Source: PNNG01 sp964577055
Lineage (GTDB): Bacteria; Bacteroidota; Bacteroidia; UBA7662
Length of the DNA stretch: 64,000 bases
Assembly (NCBI GenBank): GCA_964577055.1
Contig: CAZNWC010000012.1
Span: 1 to 64,000 of the forward strand
Direction: 5' to 3'
The position numbers and the translations under genes are program-made. A model generated the notes under the pieces. It was given only the letters and a program-made list of their open reading frames with translations. It was not told the DNA's origin and did no database searches. Shown one piece after another: positions 35,720 to 44,110 of the stretch (positions within the stretch are counted from its first letter, which is position 1; each line of letters opens with the position of its first letter).

Positions 35720-35944
35720 GTTCTTTTGATTAACGTGGGCAATATAGAGAAAAGCCCCAAATCGTGTGCGTTTTGGCCATATATTTATTGAAATTTTAAA
35801 ACTTTAGCCTATCAGCAGCTAATTCTTCTTGGGTGGCTGCGGTATTTTGGTACAATAAGGCATTCGTAATCAGACAACTTTTAGTCTTTTGACTTTTTTC
35901 AGCGAAAAAGTGAGGGAGATGCTGTGAGATTTTAAGGATTGCGC

Positions 35945-35952
35945 TATATTTG
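35945..35952 (+). promoter_or_regulatory. -7 promoter box of tRNA-Arg
   Basis: TATATTTG matches TAnnTTTG exactly and lies 20 bases upstream of the mature tRNA 5' end. Confidence 0.65.
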
Positions 35953-35971
35953 CAGTCCAATTCAACAGCAA

Positions 35972-36045
35972 GGTTTCGTAGCTCAATTGGATAGAGCATC
36001 TGACTACGGATCAGAAGGTTTGGGGTTCGAATCCCTACGAGACCG
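35972..36045 (+). tRNA. tRNA-Arg (anticodon ACG)
   Basis: 74 bases fold as a full cloverleaf. The acceptor stem is GGTTTCG/CGAGACC, the D arm GCTC...GAGC, the anticodon stem TCTGA/TCAGA with loop CTACGGA (anticodon ACG, read as ICG), and the T arm has the TTCGAAT loop. The 3' CCA is not encoded, in keeping with the CCA-adding-type enzyme at 53537. A terminator follows at 36059, and no duplicated tRNA 3' end was noticed nearby, so there is no sign of integration here. Confidence 0.97.
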
Positions 36046-36058
36046 CAAAATGGGTAAA

Positions 36059-36080
36059 GCCTCCGCAAGGAGGCTTTTTT
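36059..36080 (+). terminator. Terminator after tRNA-Arg
   Basis: GCCTCC, loop GCAA, GGAGGC, then six T. Confidence 0.92.
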
Positions 36081-36140
36081 ATTTCCTACCCAGCTTAAAA
36101 TACAGAAAGCCAGCGATGGCCGGCTTTGTATGAGGCTTGA

Positions 36141-36166
36141 GAAAAGCCCGACCTCCCGGTCGGGCT
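36141..36166 (-). terminator. Terminator of the SQR-like gene
   Basis: On the minus strand AGCCCGACC, loop GGGA, GGTCGGGCT then a TTTTC tail: a nine-base perfect stem located 20 bases past the stop codon. Confidence 0.82.
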
Positions 36167-36185
36167 CACCTACAAACACCAATCA

Positions 36186-37385
36186 TCAAGGGAGGTATGA
36201 TAAACCCTTCCTTGTTTTCCATAGGAAGTACTTTTCGAAAAGCACCTTGAATACGTCGTAGAATACATTGGGGATCATGATGGCGAAGTTTCGGGGTTTG
36301 AAGAGGTGGTCGCTGATGAGCAGTACCTCTTTTTTACCAGCATCCATGATACATATGCCGGGAATGGCTCCCCAGGCTTTTTTTACTAGCTTTTCTTTGC
36401 CAGCTTCCACTCTGATAATGTTTTCGGCTACTATTTTGCCGGTTTCGTCGCTTGGGTAGCCGGTTTTGGGTGAGTTGAAGGGCACCTTGCCCATTTCGAA
36501 GGGTGGTTTAACATCCACCGCAATGCCTGCTGCCCACACATTGGCGTAATTGGGATGGCGGTAATCTTCACCTACAGGAATGTAACCAGCAGGAGTTGCT
36601 GGAAGTAGGGGTGAGTTTTTGATATAGTCTTGCCCGACGAAAGGAGGCATTACCATGGTGAACTTGCTTTCGAGCACTTCGCCCGAATCGAGCACGACGC
36701 TGTTGGCGGTTACTTCTTTGATGGAGGCTTCGGTGCGGTAATGGATGTTGAACATCTTCATAAAGCTGGTCAACATGGTTTTGCCTCCGGGCATGCCATC
36801 TATGCCAAAGTGGCCGAGGTAGGTTTCGGGGGTTACCCAATACAGGTCTACTTTTTCACGAACGCCTTTTTCACGCAACCATTTTTCGAGGTTGAATAAG
36901 AACTCATAGGCAGCTCCCATACAGCCGGCACGCTGGCTGGCGGCTACCACGGCCGGACCTGGATTGTTGATGAACGCTTCCAGCTTTTCGCGGGTTTTCA
37001 TGGCGCCGGGGGGAGTACCTATATAATAGGAGTGCTCGCGCACACCGGGCGCTACGTCGAAGTCAACCTTGGGACCGGTGGCAATAACCAGGTGATCGTA
37101 ACTGATATCCCCTTGAGTGGTACTTACGATTTGTTGTTCAGGGTCGACCTGCAGGGCTTCGGCTTGTATAAAGCGGATGTTCTTTTTAGCAAAAATCACG
37201 TCTTTGCGTACCTGTATATCCTCTACATTGCGTCGACGGAAGGGTACCCAAATGAGGGAGGGGATGAAGAGAAAGTAAGGCGAACGGTCAATCACGGTGA
37301 TGTCGATGTCTTTGCCGCCTTTTCTTCTGAGTTCGAGGGCTGCAGTAAAACCTGCGAAATTGCCTCCTATAACGACTGCTTTCAT
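36186..37385 (-). CDS. Sulfide:quinone oxidoreductase-like flavoprotein
   Basis: A 399-residue FAD protein of the NDH-2/SQR superfamily, which passes electrons to membrane quinone. The dinucleotide-binding motif is VVIGGNFAGFTAALELRRKG, followed by LVIATGP and YANVWAAGIAVDV. Cys155 in QRAGCMGAAYE and Cys345 in GICIMDAG fall where the two core redox cysteines of sulfide:quinone reductases lie; the third SQR cysteine is not evident. The C-terminal stretch (MIPNVFYDVFKVLFEKYFLW) is amphipathic and could contact the membrane. Single gene, divergent from the SOS-like repressor. Sulfide oxidation is likely but not certain; a general NADH or polysulfide role is possible. Confidence 0.8.
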   Translation of the reverse strand: MKAVVIGGNFAGFTAALELRRKGGKDIDITVIDRSPYFLFIPSLIWVPFRRRNVEDIQVRKDVIFAKKNIRFIQAEALQVDPEQQIVSTTQGDISYDHLVIATGPKVDFDVAPGVREHSYYIGTPPGAMKTREKLEAFINNPGPAVVAASQRAGCMGAAYEFLFNLEKWLREKGVREKVDLYWVTPETYLGHFGIDGMPGGKTMLTSFMKMFNIHYRTEASIKEVTANSVVLDSGEVLESKFTMVMPPFVGQDYIKNSPLLPATPAGYIPVGEDYRHPNYANVWAAGIAVDVKPPFEMGKVPFNSPKTGYPSDETGKIVAENIIRVEAGKEKLVKKAWGAIPGICIMDAGKKEVLLISDHLFKPRNFAIMIPNVFYDVFKVLFEKYFLWKTRKGLSYLP

Positions 37386-37446
37386 GATGGTGTGTGGTTT
37401 TTGGTTTGTTCTTCAAAATTAAATAAAAAGATATTAATGTCCAAAT

Positions 37447-37461
37447 ATTAAATAATTTAAT
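37447..37461. promoter_or_regulatory. 15-bp perfect palindrome in the SQR/repressor divergent region
   Basis: ATTAAATAATTTAAT: seven-base arms around one A, in the 146-base intergenic region between the SQR-like gene and the S24 repressor gene. Candidate operator. Confidence 0.5.
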
Positions 37462-37495
37462 TTCAGCCTGTTGATAAATTTTGTCTGCTTCAAAT

Positions 37496-37529
37496 TGCTA
37501 AATAAATTAGTAAACCAATTAAATTAGCA
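37496..37529 (+). promoter_or_regulatory. Inverted repeat immediately upstream of the S24 repressor
   Basis: TGCTAAATAAATT and, inverted, AATTAAATTAGCA end two bases before the ATG. The outer six bases (TGCTAA/TTAGCA) are perfect and the inner part is nearly symmetric. Its position over the start suggests autorepression by the encoded protein. Confidence 0.55.
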
Positions 37530-37531
37530 TC

Positions 37532-38329
37532 ATGAATCAAGGGCATTGTTTAGGCAGTAATTTGAAGCAGTACCGCAAACAGGAAGGGTTAACCCAAGAG
37601 GCCATGGCTCAGCGTTTGGGGGTAACACGTGCGCGCTTAGCGGCCTACGAAGAAGGTCGGGCTGAGCCTTCCATTGCCTTGCTGTTGCAGTTGGCCGATT
37701 TGATGGGCACCACGCTGGATGGATTGCTGCAGGCCGACTGGGCTTCGGGCCAGCGCAAGCCCCTCGCCGATGTACAGGGCGCTCGTTTGCGGGTGCTTTC
37801 GGTAGCTGTAGATGCAGCCAATGAGGAAGAGCGCATCAGCATTGTGCCCGTACAAGCGGCGGCGGGTTACCTCGAAGGTCACCGCGATGCCGATTTTTTA
37901 GTTCACCTGCCCAGCTTTAACCTGCCGGTGCCTGAGTTGAGTGCCAAGAAGTCGTACCGCCTCTTTCAAATCAGGGGCGACAGCATGTTGCCTGTGCCCG
38001 ACAAATCGTATGTCATTGCCGAATACGTGCAAGATTGGCGGCAGCTGCGCGATTACCAGGCTTGTGTGGTGGTATCGCGCTCAGAAGGGGTGGTATACAA
38101 ACGTTTGCGCAATTTTTTGGAGCAAGGTTATGTGGAGTTGCGTTCCGACAATCCAGCTTACGCGCCTTATCGCCTGCCCGCCGAGCAGGTATTGGAGGTA
38201 TGGCGCGCCTTGGGTTATGTGTCGTTTCAGCTGCCCGAACCTGGGCAGTGGCAAGCGCCCGATGTGTGGCAGGCGGCTTTGAGCGATTTACGCGCCTTGA
38301 TGCAAGAAGTACGTACCAAAAACGACTGA
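37532..38329 (+). CDS. LexA/CI-like self-cleaving repressor (XRE + S24 peptidase)
   Basis: A 265-residue repressor. A Cro/CI-type helix-turn-helix (about 8-62: KQEGLTQEAMAQRLGVTRAR) is joined by a linker to a LexA-type S24 serine protease. The predicted self-cleavage site is Ala111-Gly112 in AAAGYLEG. The catalytic dyad is Ser151 in RGDSMLP and Lys190 in VVYKRL. Thus DNA damage acting through RecA could inactivate it, as with LexA. It is the first gene of a three-gene cassette with a DnaE-type and a Y-family DNA polymerase, and palindromes at 37447 and 37496 are likely operators. The cassette is clearly more GC-rich than its flanks. Confidence 0.9.
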   Translation: MNQGHCLGSNLKQYRKQEGLTQEAMAQRLGVTRARLAAYEEGRAEPSIALLLQLADLMGTTLDGLLQADWASGQRKPLADVQGARLRVLSVAVDAANEEERISIVPVQAAAGYLEGHRDADFLVHLPSFNLPVPELSAKKSYRLFQIRGDSMLPVPDKSYVIAEYVQDWRQLRDYQACVVVSRSEGVVYKRLRNFLEQGYVELRSDNPAYAPYRLPAEQVLEVWRALGYVSFQLPEPGQWQAPDVWQAALSDLRALMQEVRTKND

Positions 38330-38351
38330 ATGGACAGGAGGGGAAGGACAG

Positions 38352-41324
38352 ATGTTGTTGCAGGTACACAGTTGGTTTAGCCTCAAGTATGGGGTATTGT
38401 CGGTGCGCGCGCTTTTGGAGCAGGCCAAGCAGGGGGGCTACGATTGTTTGGCGCTTACCGACATCAACAATACTTCGGCCGTACTTGATTTTGTGCGGTT
38501 GGCACCTGTTTTTGGGGTACGCCCGGTGGTGGGCATCGATTTCCGCAATGGCGATGCACCCATGTATGTGGGCATTGCGCGCAACAATGCCGGTTACCAG
38601 GAGTTGTGTGATTTTTTGAGCGAACACCTGCACCACGAAAAGCCCTTTCCGCGCCGGGCGCCGGCATTTCAGCAGGCCTATGTGCTGTATCCGCTGGCAG
38701 CTTGGGATGGCCACCGGCTGCTGCCCCACGAGCGGCTGGGGGTTTCGGTGCGCGACCTGAACCTGCTGCGGGTGCATCCTGAACGTTACCCGGCGGCGCA
38801 TTTGGTGATGATGCAGGCCTTTACCTTCAGGGCCAAGCAAGATTGGAACGTACACCGCCTGCTGCGGGCCATCGACCACAACAGCCTGCTGAGCAAATTA
38901 ACCCCTGCCGAAATGGGCGACCCTGCATACCAATGGATGCCCCTGGAGCAGTGGCTGCAGGCCTACGAACATTTCCCGGAGTTGATTTACCACACCCGGG
39001 TGCTACTCGACAATTGCCGCATTGCCTTTGAGTACGGCGAACAATACCCCCACAAAAACCTCAAAACCTACACAGGCAATGAGGAGCTTGATTTTAAGCT
39101 CATGCGCAAACTGTGCTACGACAACCTGCATTACCGCTATCCCCAGCCCGATGTGCTGGTGTACGAGCGCCTGGCCAAAGAGCTCGAAATCATCCGCCAG
39201 AAGCGTTATGTGTCGTACTTTTTGATCAACTGGAAAATCCTCAAATACGCCCGTTCCAAAGGCTATTTTTACGTAGGCAGGGGCAGTGGCGCCAACAGCC
39301 TGGTGGCTTACTTGCTGCGCATTACCGATGTAGATCCCATTGAGCTCGACCTCTATTTCGAGCGTTTCATCAATTTGTACCGCCGCAATCCGCCCGATTT
39401 CGACATCGACTTTTCGTGGTCAGACCGCGACGACATTACCCACTTCATCTTCCGGCGTTTTCCGCACGTGGCGCTTTTGGGCACCTACATCACCTTTCAA
39501 TACAAGGGAGCGGTACGCGAGTTGGGCAAGGTATTCGGATTACCCAAGGAGGAGATTGACAAATTGTCGGACGGCAAATTTGAGGTAAACCAGCTCGACC
39601 AAACGGCCCGTTTGCTTCTGCAATATGCCTCTTTGATGCAAGACATGCCCAACCACCTGAGCATCCATGCAGGGGGTATTTTGATTTCCGACCGGCCCAT
39701 CACCGCTTTTTCGGCCACTTTTCTGCCCCCGAAAGGCTTTCCTACCACCATGTTCGACATGGTAGTGGCCGAAGATGCTGGTTTGTACAAATTCGACATT
39801 TTGAGTCAGCGTGGTTTGGGCAAAATCCGCGATACGGTCGACATCATTGCCTACAACCGCGGCGCCCCACCCGAGGTAGACATACACGACATACAGCGTT
39901 TCAAACACGACGAGCGCATCAAGGTATTGCTGCGCGAGGCGCGGGCCATTGGCTGTTTTTACGTGGAGTCGCCTGCCATGCGGATGCTCATGCGCAAGCT
40001 GCAGGTCGACGATTATTTGGGTTTGGTGGCCGCCAGTTCGGTCATCAGGCCGGGGGTGTCGAACTCGGGCATGATGCGCGAGTACATCTTGCGCTACCGT
40101 TATCCCGAGCGGCGCAAAGATGCACACCCCATCATGCTCAAAATCATGCCCGAAACCTATGGGGTGATGGTGTATCAGGAAGATGTGATCAAGGTGGCGC
40201 ACTACTTTGCCGGACTCAGTTTGGCCGAAGCCGATGTGCTGCGGCGCGGTATGAGCGGCAAATTCAGGGGGCGTGAGGAATTTGAGCAGGTGCGGCAGAA
40301 GTATTTCGAGAGTTGTGCGCGCAAAGGCCACCCCGAAGAGCTGGCACGCGAGATATGGCGGCAAATTGAAAGTTTTGCAGGGTATGCTTTTGCCAAAGGA
40401 CACTCGGCTTCCTACGCGGTGGAGAGCTACCAAAGCCTGTTTTTAAAGGCCTATTACCCCATTGAGTACATGGTGGCTACCCTCAACAATGCCGGTGGTT
40501 TTTACAGTGCCGAACATTACCTGCACGAAGCCCGCATGCAAGGTGCCAGCATTGAAGCGCCCTGTGTAAACCGCAGCGGGGTGGAAGTACGCGTGCATAA
40601 ACAAACCATTTGGTTGGGCTTGGGCATGGTAAAGGGACTCGAAACCCGGCTCATGGGTGCCTTGCTCGAAGAACGTGTGCGCGGCGGGCCTTTCGCCTCG
40701 CTCACCGACTGCTGTGCCCGCCTGCCCATTCCCCCCGAACAATTGCGCCTGCTGGTACAGGTGGGGGCCTTTAGGTTTACCGGCAAAACCAAAAAAGCCC
40801 TGCTGTGGGAGGCCTATGCCGGCAACCAACCCCTGCGCGAACCGCGTGCCCCCGAGTTGTTTGTGCGGCAGGAAAGTCCGTTTCAACTGCCGCCCCTCGA
40901 CCAGGAAGCCCTCGAAGATGCGTTCGACGAAATAGAGCTGCTTGGTTTTCCGCTCTGTAGTCCCTTTCAACTGCTGGCCAAACCCCTGCCGGCCGTGGTA
41001 AAGGCCTCCGAGCTGCCGCAATACAAAGGCCGGCAGGTGGTGGTGGCGGGTTATGCGGTCACCATCAAAGACACCCGCACCACCAAAGGCGACCGCATGC
41101 AGTTTGGCACTTTTGTCGATCTGGTGGGTGATTACCTCGATACCGTGCACTTTCCACCCGTGGTCAAAGCCTGGCCTTTCCGTGGGCGCGGGGTGTATGT
41201 TGTGTGGGGCCGTGTTACCGAAGAGTTCGACTGCTATACGGTAGAGGTGAGCTGCATGGAAAAATGGCCAGTGATAGAAGACCCGCGTTATGCCGAAGGC
41301 CCGGCTGTAAAACAAGCCGGCTAA
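38352..41324 (+). CDS. DnaE-type (C-family) DNA polymerase, compact error-prone-like form
   Basis: A 990-residue replicative-type polymerase subunit, shorter than the roughly 1160 residues of E. coli DnaE. The palm motif PDFDIDF gives Asp351 and Asp353, the third catalytic Asp482 is in KFDIL, and GRGSGANSLVAYLLRITD is the C-family fingerprint. Helix-hairpin-helix and OB-fold regions follow (AVTIKDTRTTKGDRMQFGTFVD). The N-terminal PHP domain is degenerate: LQVHS lacks the first His of HxH and LTDINN lacks the His of DH, so PHP proofreading is probably absent. Grouped with a damage-inducible repressor and DinB, this fits a translesion DnaE2-like role rather than the main replicase. It starts 22 bases after the repressor. 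Confidence 0.9.
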   Translation: MLLQVHSWFSLKYGVLSVRALLEQAKQGGYDCLALTDINNTSAVLDFVRLAPVFGVRPVVGIDFRNGDAPMYVGIARNNAGYQELCDFLSEHLHHEKPFPRRAPAFQQAYVLYPLAAWDGHRLLPHERLGVSVRDLNLLRVHPERYPAAHLVMMQAFTFRAKQDWNVHRLLRAIDHNSLLSKLTPAEMGDPAYQWMPLEQWLQAYEHFPELIYHTRVLLDNCRIAFEYGEQYPHKNLKTYTGNEELDFKLMRKLCYDNLHYRYPQPDVLVYERLAKELEIIRQKRYVSYFLINWKILKYARSKGYFYVGRGSGANSLVAYLLRITDVDPIELDLYFERFINLYRRNPPDFDIDFSWSDRDDITHFIFRRFPHVALLGTYITFQYKGAVRELGKVFGLPKEEIDKLSDGKFEVNQLDQTARLLLQYASLMQDMPNHLSIHAGGILISDRPITAFSATFLPPKGFPTTMFDMVVAEDAGLYKFDILSQRGLGKIRDTVDIIAYNRGAPPEVDIHDIQRFKHDERIKVLLREARAIGCFYVESPAMRMLMRKLQVDDYLGLVAASSVIRPGVSNSGMMREYILRYRYPERRKDAHPIMLKIMPETYGVMVYQEDVIKVAHYFAGLSLAEADVLRRGMSGKFRGREEFEQVRQKYFESCARKGHPEELAREIWRQIESFAGYAFAKGHSASYAVESYQSLFLKAYYPIEYMVATLNNAGGFYSAEHYLHEARMQGASIEAPCVNRSGVEVRVHKQTIWLGLGMVKGLETRLMGALLEERVRGGPFASLTDCCARLPIPPEQLRLLVQVGAFRFTGKTKKALLWEAYAGNQPLREPRAPELFVRQESPFQLPPLDQEALEDAFDEIELLGFPLCSPFQLLAKPLPAVVKASELPQYKGRQVVVAGYAVTIKDTRTTKGDRMQFGTFVDLVGDYLDTVHFPPVVKAWPFRGRGVYVVWGRVTEEFDCYTVEVSCMEKWPVIEDPRYAEGPAVKQAG

Positions 41325-41394
41325 AAACAACAAAGCGTGTGACAAAAGGTGACGCGCGTAAGAAAGATATTGCTACACAAGAAAAAAGGAACCC

Positions 41395-42633
41395 ATGATA
41401 GAGGAGTTACAGCAGCAGGGCGGGAGCAGGACCATTGTACACATGGACCTCGATACCTTTTTTGTGTCGGTAGAGCGCTTGCTCGATAGCCGCTTGCAAG
41501 CACGCCCCATTTTGATTGGCGGCACCAGCGACCGGGGAGTAGTGGCTTCGTGCAGCTATGAGGCCCGTTCGTTTGGTATCCACTCGGGCATGTCGATGAA
41601 AATGGCCCGCAATCTTTGTCCCGAAGCCGTGGTCATTCGCGGCAACTCGGCCAACTACACCAAATACAGCAAGTTGGTAACCGACATCATTGAGAGCGAG
41701 GTACCGGTGTTTGAAAAAACATCTATCGACGAGTTTTATGTTGATTTAACGGGCATGGACCGCTTTTTTGGCTGCCTCAAACTGGCTTCGGAGTTGCGGC
41801 AAAAAGTGATGCGCGAATCGGGTTTGCCCATTTCGTTTGGCATGTCGGCCAACAAAACCGTATCGAAGGTAGCCACCGGTTTGGCCAAGCCCAACAACCA
41901 ACTGCAGGTGGAGCGCGGCACCGAAAAGCCTTTTTTGGCACCGCTTTCGGTGAAGAAAATCCCCATGGTGGGCGACAAAATGTACCAAACCCTGCGTGGA
42001 TTGGGCGTGCGTTACGTGCGTACCCTGCAGGAAATGCCGGTAGATTTGTTGCAGCGGGTATTCGGACAAAACGGCACCCAACTGTGGAAAAAGGCCAATG
42101 GCATTGATAACACTCCCGTGGTTCCTTTTCACGAGCGCAAGTCTATTTCTACCGAGCGCACTTTCGACCGCGATACCACCGATGTACACAAGCTCCGCGG
42201 CATACTCACGGCCATGGCCGAAAACCTGGCCTTTCAGCTCCGGCGCGGGCACAAGCTTACGTCGTGTGTGACGGTGAAAGTGCGTTATTCCGATTTTAAT
42301 ACCTACACCCTGCAGGCGCACATTCCGTACACCTCAGCCGACCACCTGCTCATTCCCAAGGTGTTGGCTTTGTTCGACAAACTCTACAACAAACGTTTGC
42401 TGGTGCGCCTCATTGGGGTGCGTTACAGCGATTTGGTGCAGGGGGGCTACCAAATCAACTTGTTCGACGATACGCAGGAAATGATCAGTTTGTACCAGGC
42501 CATGGACAAAATCAGGGGTCGTTTTGGCGACCGCGCGGTATTGCGTGCTTCGGGCATCATGGCAACCACCATTGGCCGCAGCAATCCGTTCAACGGCGAG
42601 CCGCCGCCTTTGTTGGCGAATAGGCGGGTGTGA
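41395..42633 (+). CDS. dinB: Y-family DNA polymerase IV (DinB)
   Basis: A 412-residue translesion polymerase. Catalytic acidic residues are Asp18 (HMDLDTFFVSVE), Asp112 and Glu113 (TSIDEFYVDL). The finger/thumb regions and little-finger domain are complete, and SANKTVSKVATGLAKPN is typical. A sliding-clamp-binding motif QINLF lies at about 353-357, so it can use the beta clamp. Third gene of the repressor-DnaE-DinB cassette, 70 bases after dnaE. A dinB rather than imuB assignment is supported by the intact catalytic triad. Confidence 0.95.
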   Translation: MIEELQQQGGSRTIVHMDLDTFFVSVERLLDSRLQARPILIGGTSDRGVVASCSYEARSFGIHSGMSMKMARNLCPEAVVIRGNSANYTKYSKLVTDIIESEVPVFEKTSIDEFYVDLTGMDRFFGCLKLASELRQKVMRESGLPISFGMSANKTVSKVATGLAKPNNQLQVERGTEKPFLAPLSVKKIPMVGDKMYQTLRGLGVRYVRTLQEMPVDLLQRVFGQNGTQLWKKANGIDNTPVVPFHERKSISTERTFDRDTTDVHKLRGILTAMAENLAFQLRRGHKLTSCVTVKVRYSDFNTYTLQAHIPYTSADHLLIPKVLALFDKLYNKRLLVRLIGVRYSDLVQGGYQINLFDDTQEMISLYQAMDKIRGRFGDRAVLRASGIMATTIGRSNPFNGEPPPLLANRRV

Positions 42634-42655
42634 GGCCGCAAGCAAAAAGGTGCTT

Positions 42656-43242
42656 TTAGCTTTGGCTGGGTAATGCCCTGCTGCTATCTGCAGGCAATAG
42701 GCGTTGAATGGCAGCACGGTGCTTGCGCTGCAATACCACCGGGTAAAAATTGCCAATGAAGTTGATCAGGTGAATGAAGGCAAAAGCAAGCAGGTGCCCT
42801 TGAGCCCAAACCACAAAAGAAAGTGCAAAAATAAGTACCAGCGCTGCGGCATGACCAAATTCCGACTGACGTGTTTGGTAATTGAACTGATGTATGCCCG
42901 CTTTGGTGCCGTTAAAAAACCTTTTGCGGTTTTTTAACGGCACCAAAAGCCTAACAGCAAGGCCTTTCGGAAATAGTGAACGGCTAAAACTTGATAGACC
43001 GTGTTGAGTATTTGAGGATGGCGCACCCGGTAACAGGCATGGGGCAGCAGTTGCCCCGTTGGAAAAACAAAACCCGGAAAAGCAAAAATGCCGGTAACAA
43101 ACAAATTCAGCATAAAAGCAAATGCCAGCGAAGCTCCCCAGGAGAGTTTTTCAGGTCTTATGCTGCTGCTCAACTGCAAAAGTTCAATCGTTCGCGAGAT
43201 AAGAAATGCCGCAAAGAGAAGAAAAAATATTTTTTTGATCAT
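42656..43242 (-). pseudogene. Frameshifted membrane-protein gene
   Basis: Two reading frames encode one protein. Residues 1-102 (43242-42934, starting MIKKIFFLLFAAFLISRTIE) carry two or more membrane segments and end at a TAA right after GFWCR. The remainder continues in another frame as PLKNRKRFFNGTKAGIHQFN and then FGHAAALVLIFALSFVVWAQ, ending at 42656. The joined product of about 190 residues has four hydrophobic segments, and the NRK..FNGTK..QT.QSEFGH pattern is what I associate with an uncharacterised Bacteroidota membrane-protein family. The frame change is a single-base shift at a perfect 20-base palindrome (42902-42947). Either the gene is broken, or the sequence has an error there. 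Confidence 0.7.
42902..42947. repeat. Perfect 20-bp inverted repeat at the frameshift
   Basis: TTTGGTGCCGTTAAAAAACC (42902-42921), loop TTTTGC, then its exact reverse complement (42928-42947). It lies wholly inside coding sequence of the frameshifted membrane-protein gene and spans the point where the frame changes. Confidence 0.95.
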
Positions 43243-43332
43243 GACATTTCAATCAGTTCAAAGCCCATGAGCCATGCCAACAAAATCATGGAGAATTAAA
43301 GAAAATAGGTTGCTATCTGCTTGGCCACAAGC

Positions 43333-43701
43333 TCAATGACCCGCATGCAGCCCCATTTTGTTGCCTTCGCCATCGATAAAGAGCGCGTAATACCCCATGT
43401 CTTCACTGATGAGGGTTTTGGCCAAAAGGATGTGGCCGCCCTGCTGCGCTACCACCTCGAGCGCCGATTCAATGCCTTTGGTCGCGTGCAAATAAAGCAG
43501 CACACCTTTATTGCTAGGTTGGTAATCGGCACCTTGGGCCAATACCACGCTCACGGCTTCATTTTCATATGGAAAAAGGCCCATTTCAACACCATCCATT
43601 TCGGCTCGTTCGATTTCGATACCCAAAAGGGCTTCATAAAAAGAGGTAGCGCGTTCCAGGTTGGTTACGGGGATTTCAATGATGGACACAAAGCTGCTCA
43701 T
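43333..43701 (-). CDS. VOC-superfamily (glyoxalase-like) protein
   Basis: A 122-residue vicinal-oxygen-chelate protein with two beta-alpha-beta-beta-beta halves: FVSIIEIPVTNLERATSFYEALLG, then GVLLYLHATKGIESALEVVAQQGG, ending in YYALFIDGEGNKMGLHAG. In the family such proteins are dioxygenases, lyases or resistance proteins; the substrate cannot be told here. Normal length, transcribed alone on the minus strand. Confidence 0.85.
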   Translation of the reverse strand: MSSFVSIIEIPVTNLERATSFYEALLGIEIERAEMDGVEMGLFPYENEAVSVVLAQGADYQPSNKGVLLYLHATKGIESALEVVAQQGGHILLAKTLISEDMGYYALFIDGEGNKMGLHAGH

Positions 43702-44086
43702 AACGCATGCAGTGGTTTAGAAGGTTGAATATGTTGGAAACTGAAATGTAAGGGATTCGATGGCAAATGCAAAATTTATGGTCGTAACTCAGTTGTGGTT
43801 TTCAAGTAGAACCGGCACCAATTAATTAAGCTGTGTGAAGTTCAACCACGACGAATTACGCATTTTCATTACCCCAACCGTTCGTTACAACTTCACCGGC
43901 CCGTACATCAGCCAAGCCATTGCCCTTTTGCCGGGCAACCAATCGTACACTGCTTTGTGTACCCTCATTCGCAACAACCAAATCAATCCGTTTCAATTCA
44001 CAGTAGCGCTGCCTGCACACGATACCCTGTTTCACAGTTTCGATTATTGAAGCGCCTCGGTTTGAACTATACAATTACGTACGGCA
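43702..44086. other. Gene-poor spacer with an unassigned 71-codon ORF
   Basis: About 385 bases between the VOC gene and the DUF6132 terminator. The only candidate is a plus-strand GTG-started frame 43835-44050 (MKFNHDELRIFITPTVRYNF...). It has no recognised family, no upstream promoter of the Bacteroidota type, and a competing open frame on the other strand, so I do not call a gene. It could be a fragment of a decayed secreted protein. Confidence 0.35.
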
Positions 44087-44110
44087 ACAAAAAAGCCTCA
44101 TTCCTGAGGC
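44087..44110 (-). terminator. Terminator overlapping the DUF6132 stop codon
   Basis: On the minus strand GCCTCA, loop GGAA, TGAGGC then six T. The stop codon of the gene lies inside the hairpin. Confidence 0.85.

Noticed and set aside
35972..36045. tRNA-Arg as an integration attachment site
   Set aside because: No second copy of the tRNA 3' end was seen in the window, and no integrase gene is present.
37532..38329. Prophage, because the CI-like S24 repressor could be a phage repressor
   Set aside because: Its neighbours are DNA polymerases and ordinary chromosomal genes; no phage structural, integrase or lysis gene is present.
38013..41345. Several long antisense ORFs (about 290-300 residues) opposite the DnaE and repressor genes
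   Set aside because: They are shadow frames created by the high GC content of the cassette; their translations lack protein-like motifs and overlap strong genes entirely.
42900..42950. Programmed -1 frameshift in the membrane-protein gene
   Set aside because: No canonical X-XXY-YYZ slippery heptamer lies in the zero frame before the stop, although the hairpin itself would be a suitable stimulator; mutation or sequence error is simpler.
43835..44050. A 71-codon plus-strand ORF as a gene
   Set aside because: No family resemblance, no promoter, GTG start, and a competing frame on the opposite strand.
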